Shown in pieces: positions 18,908 to 30,100 of a DNA stretch of 64,000 nt; position 1 is the stretch's first letter, and every line of letters starts with the position of its first letter. Source of the stretch: Bombardia bombarda (taxonomy: Eukaryota; Ascomycota; Sordariomycetes; Sordariales; Lasiosphaeriaceae). The notes beneath the pieces were generated by a model. That model was not told the origin of the DNA and searched no databases. It worked only from the letters and a program-made list of their open reading frames with translations. The stretch is taken from assembly GCA_030512295.1 (NCBI GenBank), contig JAULSR010000003.1, positions 1,674,001-1,738,000 on the forward strand, in the 5' to 3' direction. The translations under genes were made by a program, and so were the position numbers.

Positions 18908-20721
18908 TTATAAATACTTGTTCAAGTATTTAACCACCTCAAGATGGCCGTTACGGGCTGCATAAAAAATTGGTAGTTGGCCATCATCGTCGCGAGTCAA
19001 AGGGAATTCCAACCAAGCCAGGCAAACAGACATGTTGCCCGCCGCCGCAGCATAATGAATCGCTGTTCTCCCATAGGTATTCATATTCATCATGCCGGTC
19101 TCTTTCAATTCGAAAAGGGTAGCCGCATCCAGTTCCTCCTGCCCAGCAATTAATGCAACTATGTGAGGGAGAGGGTCCAGAAGGGCGGCCCCAGATTTGT
19201 GCGGCGGCCAGGCGTGATCCAAACACATCTTCACCACACTCGCTGGGGTTGAGAGCCAAGTGATTGTGGCGTCCTCCTCTAGAAAAGTAGGCAATACTGC
19301 GCTAATCCAATTCCAAAGAAATGAGAGATTAACAAATCTTTGGCTCTCAATTTCACAGCCCCATGACCCACATATCAAAGCATGTGGAAAGGAAACCCCC
19401 CCAGCCCCAGCGTTATACATCTTGATCAGAGGCATAAACTTGCAATTAAACTTAGTCTCCAACTGAGGAGCGCTGTCCTCAAGTTCTTTCCACAATGACT
19501 TGAGCCCAAGCAGGGCGCGTCTCTCTAAGCCAAGCGTGGACTTCTTGTTAGAGGCGGACAGGGCTAGGTTCAAAAATTGGCTCCCCCACACCCTGCCTCT
19601 CACCATCGTAGCGCAGATGTCGCATTCAAGATAAGTGAATTTATCCTGAAGCTCCTCATAGCTGGGAGCGGGGTCTGCAGCAATACCATGAAAGATTTGG
19701 CTCAGAAGCAGTCTTTCTGCAGACCTTGGCAATATCGTGCCATCATCCAATGCCGAGGAGACTTGGTTTTGCAGCACCCTAGAAAGCTCATCAAGAGCCT
19801 CCCAGGAAGCGACTGACTCGTGAAAATCGAATGTACCAAAAAGGGCCAGTAATCTTCGTATTTGACGTCGTGTCACTGTGAAATGGACTCTTAAAACTAG
19901 AAAGATACTAAGTTGCATCCATTCTATTGAATGTGAGTTAGCATTCTTCCAGGTACTCGCAAGCAATTAAGACTTACAGATCTTGGTAGTCCCATTTTCG
20001 TCGGCCTGAAAAGGGTGTAGAAGGAAGCATTCTACTAGGTGTTTGGGGTATGCTGCCCATGGCGCCTCCTTGAGCCACAGAATGGTTGAAACTACTAAGT
20101 ATATCAAATCCTGTTAGAGGCTCGATGCTCTCCAGGCCTTCTCTCCCACGGCTTTCATTCTCTGTCGAATGCTCCACGGGTCTGAAAAGTAGTCTCCGAC
20201 TGGACGTGTCAAGCAGGTCTCGAACGCTCCCTCGATCTTGTTGATTAGAGCTCCCACTTTCTATCGAGATCTCATTTCTCTCATCACTCTGGACGGAAAG
20301 AGGAGTGGACGGGAGGGATGGGAGGAATACTTGTGAAGGAGTTCCCACCCTTCGTCTTGAACTATTTGGGGTCCGTAGTGACCTTCTTTCGCTCCTGGTT
20401 TTTAGTATGTAACCACCACATCGTTTTCCGAGTCTTTCACAGGTGTCACATTCTGAGTCTGTCGGGGTGCTTCTAGGCGGGCTGCACTGCATTGCATCAA
20501 AGTTATATCATCAGTACATGCGAATATGGCGAAACTCGACCTCTCACTTACACGCAGATGTGCCTCGCGACAGTTGTCGCATTTTACTCTCGCTTGACGG
20601 CCCTCTTTCAACTTTCGCTTCCCGGGGCTGGGGGTCGATGGCGTTGCCGCTACAGGAGGCTGATCTTGGTCAACCTCGACAGACTCGACGACTTGGGTCG
20701 ATGGCGTAGAAATGTTGGCTG
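18908..20721 (-). CDS. Zn2Cys6 zinc-cluster protein with C-terminal ankyrin repeats
   Basis: Exons complement(18908-19907, 19978-20486, 20552-20721), plus an unresolved short 5' exon. No ATG exists in frame between an upstream stop and the first Cys; a candidate ATG is at 20881. The zinc cluster is split by an intron: CDNCREAHLR is joined to CSPPRSTPTDSECDTCERLGKRC, giving C-x2-C-x6-C-x11-C-x2-C-x6-C. A Ser/Arg/Pro-rich linker follows, then a helical domain. The end has ankyrin repeats (NTYGRTAIHYAAAAGN, DDDGQLPIFYAARNGHLEVV). At least 559 aa. A DNA-binding zinc cluster with ankyrin repeats and no obvious middle homology region is unusual. The target is unknown. Confidence 0.8.
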
Positions 20722-21213
20722 CTGATTAAGTAAAGTAAGTATCTAGAGTGTGAGTTAGGGAAATCCACGGCAGTGGGAGGAGCGGCAGGCGAAGCGCGAA
20801 GTGGACGAGAAGTTATGACAATTCGTTCAGCTTTTGAAGTGCGAAAAGTGCGGGGAGGGCAGACACACACGAACGGCCCATCCGAAAGTGCTTAAAAAGG
20901 CTTAGCACCTATCCGACGACCCCCAAATGTCTAGTTGCACACCGCACTTGTCAGTTTCGCAGTTTCGCAGTTTCGCAGTTTCGCAGTTTCGCAGTTTCGC
21001 AGTGGTTGCTAGCAGGACCGCAGTTATTACCCTTTCAACAACAGCAAAAATGTAAGAGGGGCAAGAAGTCAACAAATCGATGGCTCAGCCTACATGCGAG
21101 GTGGCTCGCTTTCCTCAGCGCAAACATGACTTTCACAACACCTCAACATCATGTCAGCAACTTGATTTTGATTCACCAAACCGCCTCCAACCAACACGAC
21201 CAAATACGCTAAT
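20722..21213. other. 5' region of the Zn2Cys6-ankyrin gene and spacer
   Basis: This should contain the missing first exon of the minus-strand gene (candidate ATG at 20881, weak GTGTGT donor) and its promoter, which includes an 8-bp tandem repeat. Confidence 0.4.
20953..21003. repeat. 8-bp tandem repeat (AGTTTCGC)6
   Basis: Six perfect copies of AGTTTCGC at 20953-21000 plus a partial unit, in the upstream region of the Zn2Cys6-ankyrin gene. Confidence 0.9.
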
Positions 21214-21635
21214 ATGACATTCTCCACTATTCTCCTACTGGCTCTCTCATCAATAGCCACTGCTGCGGCGGTTGTTGCTCTCGCGACGCCACCACGTATT
21301 CAGCACAACCTCCCGACAACACATGGCAGCTGGATATCGATTCCCTCCTTTCCATTATATTCGGAGGTCTTCAACTGCACCTGGCCTACCTGCAGCTTCG
21401 GCAAACAGAGACAGAAAACGCGCATCTCCGCCAGCTTGTCAGAACGGCCACAAATCGATTGTAACGTACATACATTTTTCTCGGAATCCTACAATATTAT
21501 ACCGGTGAGCAACATCTCTTCATTTAGTCCAAAGACTTAGAACTACTGCACGTTGACGCACTTGCATCGAAGTGTGAGCTTGGCGACTACGGAAGCTCTA
21601 ACATCTTCCTAGGTTCTATCTGTCGAACCATGTGA
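21214..21635 (+). CDS. Possible small secreted protein
   Basis: ATG 21214 opens with a signal-peptide-like start (FSTILLLALSSIATAAAVVA). Unspliced it ends at 21540 (108 aa). A GTACAT donor at 21466 and TTTAG acceptor at 21527 would join 21214-21465 to 21528-21635 in phase, giving 119 aa with five Cys. I recognise no family. Small size, a hydrophobic leader and Cys content fit a secreted or effector-like protein, but this is weak evidence. Confidence 0.3.
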
Positions 21636-21950
21636 GCGACACTGTATAGTAGCAAGAGAAAATATGTCATGGTTAGGAGTCCGTCTCATCGGAAAGGACA
21701 ATGATATGATTCGTTCTTCACCTTGTTCTTCAAGGTCTGATGCAGGATGTGGAGGGGCTGTAGCATTGTAGGTAACTGCTGTTATTGGGTCACCAAGTCG
21801 GGGGTTCATTCACAAACTCCGTCTTCTTTTATCATTATTTCCATCCAACCCCAGGCTTCAACATGGATTACCTAGGTACTGAGGCACATTAATCATAACC
21901 GTTACACTCTCCCGTTGTCTTCATTACCCACCTACACAAAATATGAGACC

Positions 21951-22207
21951 CTTTATTATCGTTTGGGTATCTAGCTCTCGCATCGGCAGCGACCGCTTCT
22001 GCAGTTGATGATATTCCCTGCGCAGTGCATTCCACAATCCACACCGTCCCCCGACAGCACATTGCAGCAATCCGACATCAATGCGGTCCTTCGTATCATC
22101 TCTCTCGCAGTCACCGCTATAGTACGCTTCAAGCCAAGTGGTCGGCCACTCATGCCGGCTGCGTTCATTGTATTGTCATTGACCGGAGTTCCCTTACTGC
22201 GAATTGA
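21951..22207 (+). pseudogene. Possible decayed small secreted protein
   Basis: A Met followed by PFIIVWV begins a hydrophobic start. One base off, the frame continues as LALASAATASAVDDIPC and then a His/Cys/Arg-rich stretch to a stop at 22207. A single-base shift between the two halves would explain it. It lies about 0.7 kb from another leader-bearing frame on the same strand. No homology is recognised. Confidence 0.2.
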
Positions 22208-23207
22208 TCGGTCGATCTTTCACCTTGTGTCATTGGATCAATCGATCGAACATCGTTGATATAGTTTGTTGGAATGTTGTATTGTTGCTGTGGGAAAGTG
22301 ATCGGAACCGGAACAAAGCGCTATTACACTGAAACCCGATGAAAAAAATACATATAAAAAAAGCATATTTTAGTCCTTTATCACCACTGGGTTGTCTTAC
22401 TAGGTACTACGTATATGAGAATCCAACTGCTCAGGCACCTAAAATCGTTGATAGTCCTGGTCATGAGGTACCTGCCGTCGCTTATTTACATGACCCTATG
22501 GGTTGCATGCGAGACTAATATAGGTATCGCCGCTGGCCTTCAATTCGAAGGAAGTCAAAACAAGGTAGTCGGGACGATGCACACAATAAGCTTGTTCTTC
22601 ATCTTGGCATGGTGAGTCCACAAACATATCGGAACATGTGGTGCATGGAAGACGACTTCCATTTGCAGCCTAGCGTCACATGCAACAAACATGCCGGCAA
22701 ATAACTTAGGGGGTGGAAGGTGTAATACACAATGGCGGCCATGGTCTCACCAGGTGAGACCTTCAATCTATTCCCGAAACTTTAACAAGAACAAGCCTGT
22801 GGTTTGGTTCTTTACCTACCAGCACTCGCCTGGCCGACAAGCTATCTGCGGTCCCCCCGCACCTAGACGGTGCCTCCCATCATTTGACCCCCCCTCATGT
22901 AACGTTATAGCCGGAATGCAACGAATTGGCCTTCCTGATAAGGTGGACGGGATAGCTGCGAGATGTGGGATGGGAGCGACGATTCGCTGCTTCCCTCCCC
23001 GCATTGTATTCCAGCGTTGGACAACGGCTCAGATCACGCGTTGGGCGACAGGCTTGCTCGACTTCCCCGCTGCTGCAAAGTCCTACCCGCCGTGATCCCC
23101 TGGGTGAGGTCTGGTCTTCCGATTGAGATTTCTACCTGGGAATCCAGCGAAGCATCCCACCGGACTCTCAGAGCTGCTGTTCGTCCATCCACACAGCAAT
23201 CAACACT
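22208..23207. other. Non-coding region upstream of the OPT gene
   Basis: No supported frame. The last few hundred bases are the likely OPT promoter and 5' leader. Confidence 0.5.
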
Positions 23208-25971
23208 ATGGGGAACGGAGAGGCCGAGATTGTCTCGGACGATGACGGCATCGGCGCGCCCACCCCCTCGGACCACGATGCGGAGAAGACCCAGGCCCGG
23301 ACCGGCGTCAACGAACGCATCGGCGACCAGATCCCCCACCAAATGCTCGAGGAGCTCGCGCCCAACGGCGAGGGCGAGTACATCCTGGATAAGATCAACA
23401 ACATGACCGAGGAAGAGGCCATCGCCATTGTCCAGGAGTCGCTCAAGTTCCACGCCGACGACTGGAACTTTCCCTCGGACATGCGCGACCGCATGCGCCG
23501 TCTGCTCGAGGGCCCCAAGCTGTATGGCGACTTTTACGACCGTGATTTGAGGATTGATGCTACTATGATGCGTTACTCGTCGCCGTATCCTGGCGTCAGG
23601 GCAGTAGCTGAGCCTCTGGATGATACCGACGTGCCCATTGAGACGATTCGCGCCTACTTCTTGGGCGTTATGTGGGCTGTCATTGGCACCTTTATGTCGA
23701 CCTTCTTCAACAGCAGATTTCCGTCTATCAGTGAGTTCACACCCGCGTGGGAATGTCTCTTGCACTCGGAAATGGCTGACCCTCTCAGGTCTTAGTGGTT
23801 CTGTGATCCAGATCCTGCTGTTCCCCTGCGCCAAGTTCCTCGAATGGGTGCTACCCGACTGGGGCGTCACAGTCTTTGGCGTACGCCACTCGCTCAACCC
23901 GGGGCCTTGGACCTTCAAAGAGCAGATGTTTGCGACCATCACGTACAACATCGCCATCTACACGACCAACTCGTATGGAATGGTTCGTCCGACCTTGTCC
24001 TTCATCTGATCCGTTGGGCACGCTGACAACCAGCAGATCCTCGTCCAAAAGCTCCCTGTCTTCTACGGTCTAGACTTCATCAACTTCGGCTACCAGCTCA
24101 TGCTCACTCTCTTTGTCCAGCTTATGGGCATGGGCTTTGCCGGCTACCTGCGCAGATTCTCTGTCTATCCTGTCAAGGCGCTCTGGCCTACTATCCTTCC
24201 CACCATCGCCATGAACCGCGCTCTCACCCGTCCGGAGCCCCGCGAGAACATCTATGGCTGGACCATCTCCCGCTATCGCTTCTTCTACGTTTGCACTATC
24301 TCCATGGCTATCTACTACTGGTTTCCAGGCTACATCTTTACGGCCCTCAGCACCTTCAACTGGATGACGTGGATTGCTCCGCAGAACATCACTCTCGCCA
24401 TATTGACAGGCTCTTCTCTCGGTCTGGGACTCTTCAACCCAATCACCACCTTTGACTGGAATGTTGCCACCTCTTCCTACGCCGCTTTGGCCCAACCTTT
24501 CTTCAGTGTCTGTACCATGTACCTTGGCGGTATCCTCGGCGGGCTTATCATTCTCGCCATCTACTACAAGAACATGTACTTCACTGCCTACCTGCCCATC
24601 AATTCGTCCTCTGCTTTCGCCAACGACGGGAAACCTTACCGCGTTCAGAACGTGGTGGTCAACAACAGGCTGGACGAGGCGCTCTACCAGAAATACTCAC
24701 CCCCTTTCTACTCAGCAGGCTACATCCTCACCGTTGGTGCCAACTTTGCCTTCTACCCTGTCTACTTCCTCTACATCATGGTCAACCAATGGGCCACCGT
24801 AGGTCAGGCCTACGTCGACTTCTACAAGGGCCTGCGCCACGGAAAGGGGAATTACGAAGGCGCGATGGACGTGCATTCTCGACTGATGGCGAAGTACCCT
24901 GAAGTACCTGACTGGTGGTTCCTACTCATCCTGGTCTGCGCTATCGTGGTGTCCGTTATCTTCCTACAGATCTACCCGCTCGACACGCCAGTCTGGCTGA
25001 TCTTCCTCATGATCGCCATCAACCTCGTCTTTGCCGTGCCACTCTCCTTCCTCTCCGCCACGACAGGCACCAATCTCGGCCTGGGCGCACTCATCCAGGT
25101 CATCACAGGCTTCGTCCTCCCCGGCAACCCCAACGCCTTCCTCTTCTCCCAGACTCTCGGCTCATGGGCACTGGCAGGCTACGGCGACAACTACGTCCAG
25201 GACCAAAAGATGGCGCACTACGTCAAGATCCCGCCGCGCGCCGTCTTCCGAGGCCAGATCGGCACCATCATCATCACGTGCTTCGTCGCCGTCGGCACCC
25301 AAGACTTCATCCTCGAGAACGTCAAGGGCCTCTGCACCCCCGACCAGCCCAGCAGGTTCACCTGCGCCAACGACGGCGCCCCGCTCTACGCCAGCTCCCT
25401 CATGTGGGGCCTCCTCGGCAGCGAACGCATGTTCAACTCCCTCTACCCGCTCTTCAAATGGTGCTTCCTCATCGGCACCGCCATCGCACTCGTCTTCCTC
25501 ACCGCACAGGGCCTCGGCCCCAAGTACCTCCCGCCCCTGCACGAAAAGCTCCGCACACGACTGCCCCCAAAGACGTTTGCCCTGCTCGACAAGACCCTCT
25601 TCCCCTTTGTCGCCTCGCTCATGTGGCTCAACCCCATCCTCATCATCCAGGGCGTGCAGCACTGGGCCCCGAGCAACATGTCGTACAAGACCCCCGGGTT
25701 CATTCTCAGTTATGTGTTTATGTACTGGCTGCCCCGGCACAGGCTGGCGTGGTGGGAAAAGTACAATTATGTGCTCAGCGCCGCGCTGACTGCGGGCGTG
25801 GCGGTTAGTGCGCTGGTCATGTTCTTTGCGGTCGGGTATAACCCTGTCAAGTTCGACTGGTGGGGGAACAGGGTCAGCTGGGCGGGCGTGGATGGCAGTG
25901 GGAGGGGGATTTTGCCGATTGATGAGGCGAGGGGGTATTTTGGGCCGGAGAGGGGGACGTTTCCTTTTTGA
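23208..25971 (+). CDS. Oligopeptide transporter, OPT family
   Basis: Exons 23208-23730, 23789-23982 and 24034-25971 (the last could start at 24037), 884 aa. It is a proton-coupled plasma-membrane importer of small peptides or related compounds. The hydrophilic N-terminus contains EEEAIAIVQESLKFHADDWNFP, typical of fungal OPTs. Next come the hallmark blocks SLNPGPWTFKEQMFATI, NSYGM, FYGLDFINFGYQLML and about 14 further hydrophobic spans, with NPNAFLFSQTLGSWALAGYGDN and WGLLGSERMFNSLYPLFKW near the C-terminal half. The C-terminus ends in GTFPF. Length and motif order are normal for the family. The substrate cannot be told from sequence (peptides, glutathione or metal chelates are known for relatives). 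Confidence 0.95.
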
Positions 25972-27107
25972 TGAGGAATATAGGAGGGGAGGGCAGGGGA
26001 GTGGTGGTGGCTTTGCTTTGAGTTTGGCGATGGAGGCAACGTGTCTGATGAGGAAGAGGTGGTTGTAGGTGACTGGATGTAGGTTTTGGAGTTGTGTTGG
26101 TGGAATGGTGGGTAAGCGAGAGGGGCTTGGTGCATGTTGAGTGGTGGTAATTGAATGCAGAGTAATTGGTTATGTGAAGATGATTAGGAGGACGGATCGA
26201 AGCTGAGGTGGGCGAGGACAAGACGTTCTGGATATGTCATAACTCGCTAGTGAAAGTCGCATCTATATATGCACAAGCCTACAGTTAGTTACTATAGTTC
26301 CATATGTGAGACATCAAGGTGAAGCCGAAGCCAACGTGCTGACTATCTTACTCATGCATTGACATACTGAAGGTGAATATTGCGTGCCTGTTTTGTTTAC
26401 ATTGCCCCTTACCCACCTGTCCTTTAAGTGGGGCTCAACAACATGAGATCTCGTTACAAACTCAAACAAAGATCACACAAGCCACATTCACAAAGCGCAA
26501 CACAAGATACCAAGTGTCATATATTAACATTCAAGTTTTTAATATTCTATATACACAAAAGTAATGACAGGAACCAAAACTTGACCGACCCAAATATCTA
26601 ATAGTAGTAGTAGTTGATGCCAAACCAAATGCCAACCACCTTTCAAAGACCAAAAAACAAAGTAAAAGAAAAATGACCACACCATAATACATGATGCATG
26701 CAGTTATGTTATCCAACCCCCGCCACAAAAGAAAGTGTGTGTGATAATACTATACACCACAGCCGCAAGACAAAACAAAAACAAAGTATACAATATATAA
26801 TGAAGATATTGACGGATCTCTCTTGGCCCGCCCGCCTGCTAGCCAGCCAGTTGTCCATATCATGGGGTTGGTTATATAACAGTAATAAGTAGTAAATATA
26901 AATGTCAATAGGTGTGTGTATGTGTGTAAGTATCGTATAAATAATAGTAATAGTAGGTAGTAGTAGTACGCCGGTAATGACACATGCATCACATCATTTG
27001 CTTGCTTGTTTTTTTTTTATCTTTCCCCCTTCGTATCGTTTCGCTTGATCGCGCGCTGTTTGTTGTTGTTGTTTCTTCTTCTCTTCGGTTCCAGACAGAG
27101 CAGCCCG
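25972..27107. other. AT-rich spacer between convergent genes
   Basis: This contains the 3' regions of the OPT and glucan synthase genes and short simple repeats such as TAG-rich runs near 26595 and 26945. No coding frame. Confidence 0.55.
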
Positions 27108-30100
27108 TTAAGGCTTCGACACCTGCTCCTTTCTGAAGAATTTGAAGAATCCGACCGGGATGATCAATTGGAAGATCAAGCACACCCAGAACCATTGTGA
27201 TGCCAAACCAGGCATGAGGCCCTGTGAGAAGTCGGGGAAGGTGGTGTTGGGCGACAGCGCGTTGGGACTGGTCGCGCGGGCCAACATGGTGAAGGCGCTG
27301 CCAATCACCTGGGCTCCGATGAGCACCGTGAGCACGTGCTGTCTTGTGAGCGTGGCCAAGAGCATCATGCCGAGACCAACACCCTGGATGTTATCGAGCA
27401 AGCCCAGCCATAGCCACAAGCATCTCGAAAGGATGGCAGAGCCCAGAGGGCTGCCTCCCCACGGCACATACCAGCCGATACCACTGGTTCCCCAGAACTC
27501 CTGAGCCCAGCGGGGGGCACACAAACCGATGGCAAAGATCGGAAGTAACCAAGTATGCTCGTCGGAGAAGTGTGAGAAGCCGTAGAGGACAATAGACCAT
27601 AGGCCCAGAAGGAAGCCTAGGGCGAGGATGAAGGTGCCCCAGCCGGGGATGAATTGCGAGCCGAAGAGGAATTGCCAGCTACGACCGTATGGCGCCGACA
27701 GCCAGTAGTTCTGGATGATGATCATGACAAAGAACCATGGCACAATCTTGCGTCGATACAGCGAGATGTAGAAGCCAGGAATCGTGGCAGGGGTTTGACG
27801 GTAGAAGTCTGGCAGGCCGACAAGAAGAACAACGCCGATGACCCAAAGCATGAAGGCGATTGGTACACAGACCACAAGAGCCTGGGGGATAGTCGAGCCG
27901 GGCAGGAAGACGGTCATTGTTGTGTCTTGATTCGCGACGAGAGAGCCCCAATACCAGAGAGCAAGACTGTAGACTTGTGCAAAACCCGATACCACCAGGG
28001 CTCGAGTGATCCACTGTTTTGTTGGGGCACCACCTATTACGAAAGTGTCAGCTTAATATGTGCCAAAAGGGGAAAGACCTCAACAACATACCCTCATCAC
28101 CAAAGTTCAAGGCAAAGGCCAATGATCCGCTACTGGCTCCTGCAGCGTACATGCAGGTTGCCACGGTCTCAACGGCCGCACTAGCCTGCCAAGGGGAGAT
28201 GAAAGGTGCCACACCAAGCAAGAGGAAAGCAATGCCGAAGAAAAACCATGGTGCGGAGAGCGCATAGACAGATTTGAAGTTGCGCTCCATCGCCCACCAG
28301 AGAATAGAGGTAGCCATATATGTGCCAGCGATCATATACAGCTTTTCGGGTGTTTGGTTCGTGTCACCGGTGAGAAGGACGATTTGGTAAGAGTTGACCG
28401 AAATGACCTGGCCGAAGGCAAGGAGGAAGGAATAAACGGGCCAATCACCAATACGAATGGAGAGAATCCTGGAAAAAGATGTTAGCACTGTGGAGCGGGG
28501 CAGGACAGGACTGAGCAGCGTAGACGCGACATATCAACTTACTTCTTCAAACCTGTGGGCGCCTTGTACCCGTCGCCCAGCAAGAACTCATCGTCCACTT
28601 CGTTGTGGGTACCCATTGGAGGCGATGTCTCGAAGACAGATCTGGCCAGGCCACTTGGCGTCATACTACGATGACGTTGACGGCCGCGGCTGACAACAGA
28701 CTCGTTCCGTCCCTCGCCGTTCCTTGATACTGGTCGGCTGGATCCTCCAGGGCTTCTTGGCCTGCTAGAGTCCCTTTCCTTATGCCGACCGAGCTTGGCA
28801 TCTCTGTATCTGGCGAACCACTCCTTCTCGCTCTTCTTCAAAAAGGCCTCGATACACAAATCGCTAATAGAGTTCTGGGCATTCAATGCGTCGAGCATCT
28901 GGTCAAACTCGGCCATGTACTCGCCATTGGTGTCATTGAAGAACTGGTCGACTTGTTGAAGCTTGAGATCGTGTCTGTCACCTACCACGTCGGGGAGACT
29001 GAGCAGACTGCTGTTGCGGTGCGACATAAATGCGGGCCGAGGGAAGCCCAAATTGTCTGGAGCGAAACCTGGGGATGAAATGCCGTCTTTCTGCGCGCGA
29101 ATAGCAAAACTATCGACACTTACTGTGCTGTCACGTGCTGACTGGTTGCTGTAGAAATTGTTGCCTCCTATCGAGCTTGCGACGGAATTGCGAGGGGAAT
29201 TAGACCTTGACCCGCCAGCCCAGGGAATGGCCGGCGTGACCAAAGTTGGAGAAGTGAGCCCCCGTAGAGTTGGTGTGGGAGCACGACCGGGTGTCGAGAA
29301 ACCACCAGGGGACATGTCGCCTGTCTGAGGCCCAGGGCTGAGCATCTGGATATTCGCTTGCGATTGATCGAGGTAGGTGAGTGTACTGCCACGAGACGAT
29401 GGTCTGGTCATGTTATTAGACCCGAGGACGTCGAGCTTCTTCTTCTTTGCCTCCTTATTATGGACACGTATTGACTGGCTGTACAATTCATCGAGCTGCT
29501 TAACCCATTGGGCAACAGGGAAACGTTGCTTGCCACTCCAGGCTCTCATAAGCTGTCTCTTGTTGGTCTTGCAGTCGAGTGCAGCAACAATAGATTGCCT
29601 GAACTGCTGTAGCAAATGAGACGGGCTCATTGACTCAACAGTATACCAGAAACCTGGCATCTGACCCAGACCACCAACACGCGCACCAACACCAAGAGCA
29701 CCTTTCCTTCCAAACTCAACAGCTACCAAGCCGAAAGGCTCGTCACGAGAAGGAATAAGAGCGAATTCAGCGCCGCTGAAAATATAGGGCGGGAGCTGGG
29801 TGAACTCGGGCTTGCTGAACACTCTTTTGGGGTACCGTTCCATTAGTTTCTCGAGCTTCAAAGCCGCAAAGCGACCGTAAAGATCAATAACTGGTCCAAC
29901 GCAGATAAGTTGTGTGGATGGGTATTTCTCCAGGATACTGGGAAAGATATCGGCGATGAGATCTACGCCCTTCTGCAAACTCCACCGGCCAACGAAGACG
30001 AAAAGCTCTGCCTTGGGGTCAACCTCAAGACCAGCCCACTCCTGCGCCTGACGTCGGAGATCACCTCTCTTCTCTTCCATCGAGAAATCGATCTCGACAC

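Noticed and set aside
21486..21527. A 23-bp intron (GTGAGC...TTTAG) in the small secreted frame
   Set aside because: Far below the minimum fungal intron length; the longer intron from 21466 gives the same exon 2 in frame.
1..25971. A siderophore or secondary-metabolite gene cluster
   Set aside because: No NRPS, polyketide synthase, ornithine monooxygenase or siderophore transporter is in the window; the neighbours are unrelated housekeeping or regulatory genes.
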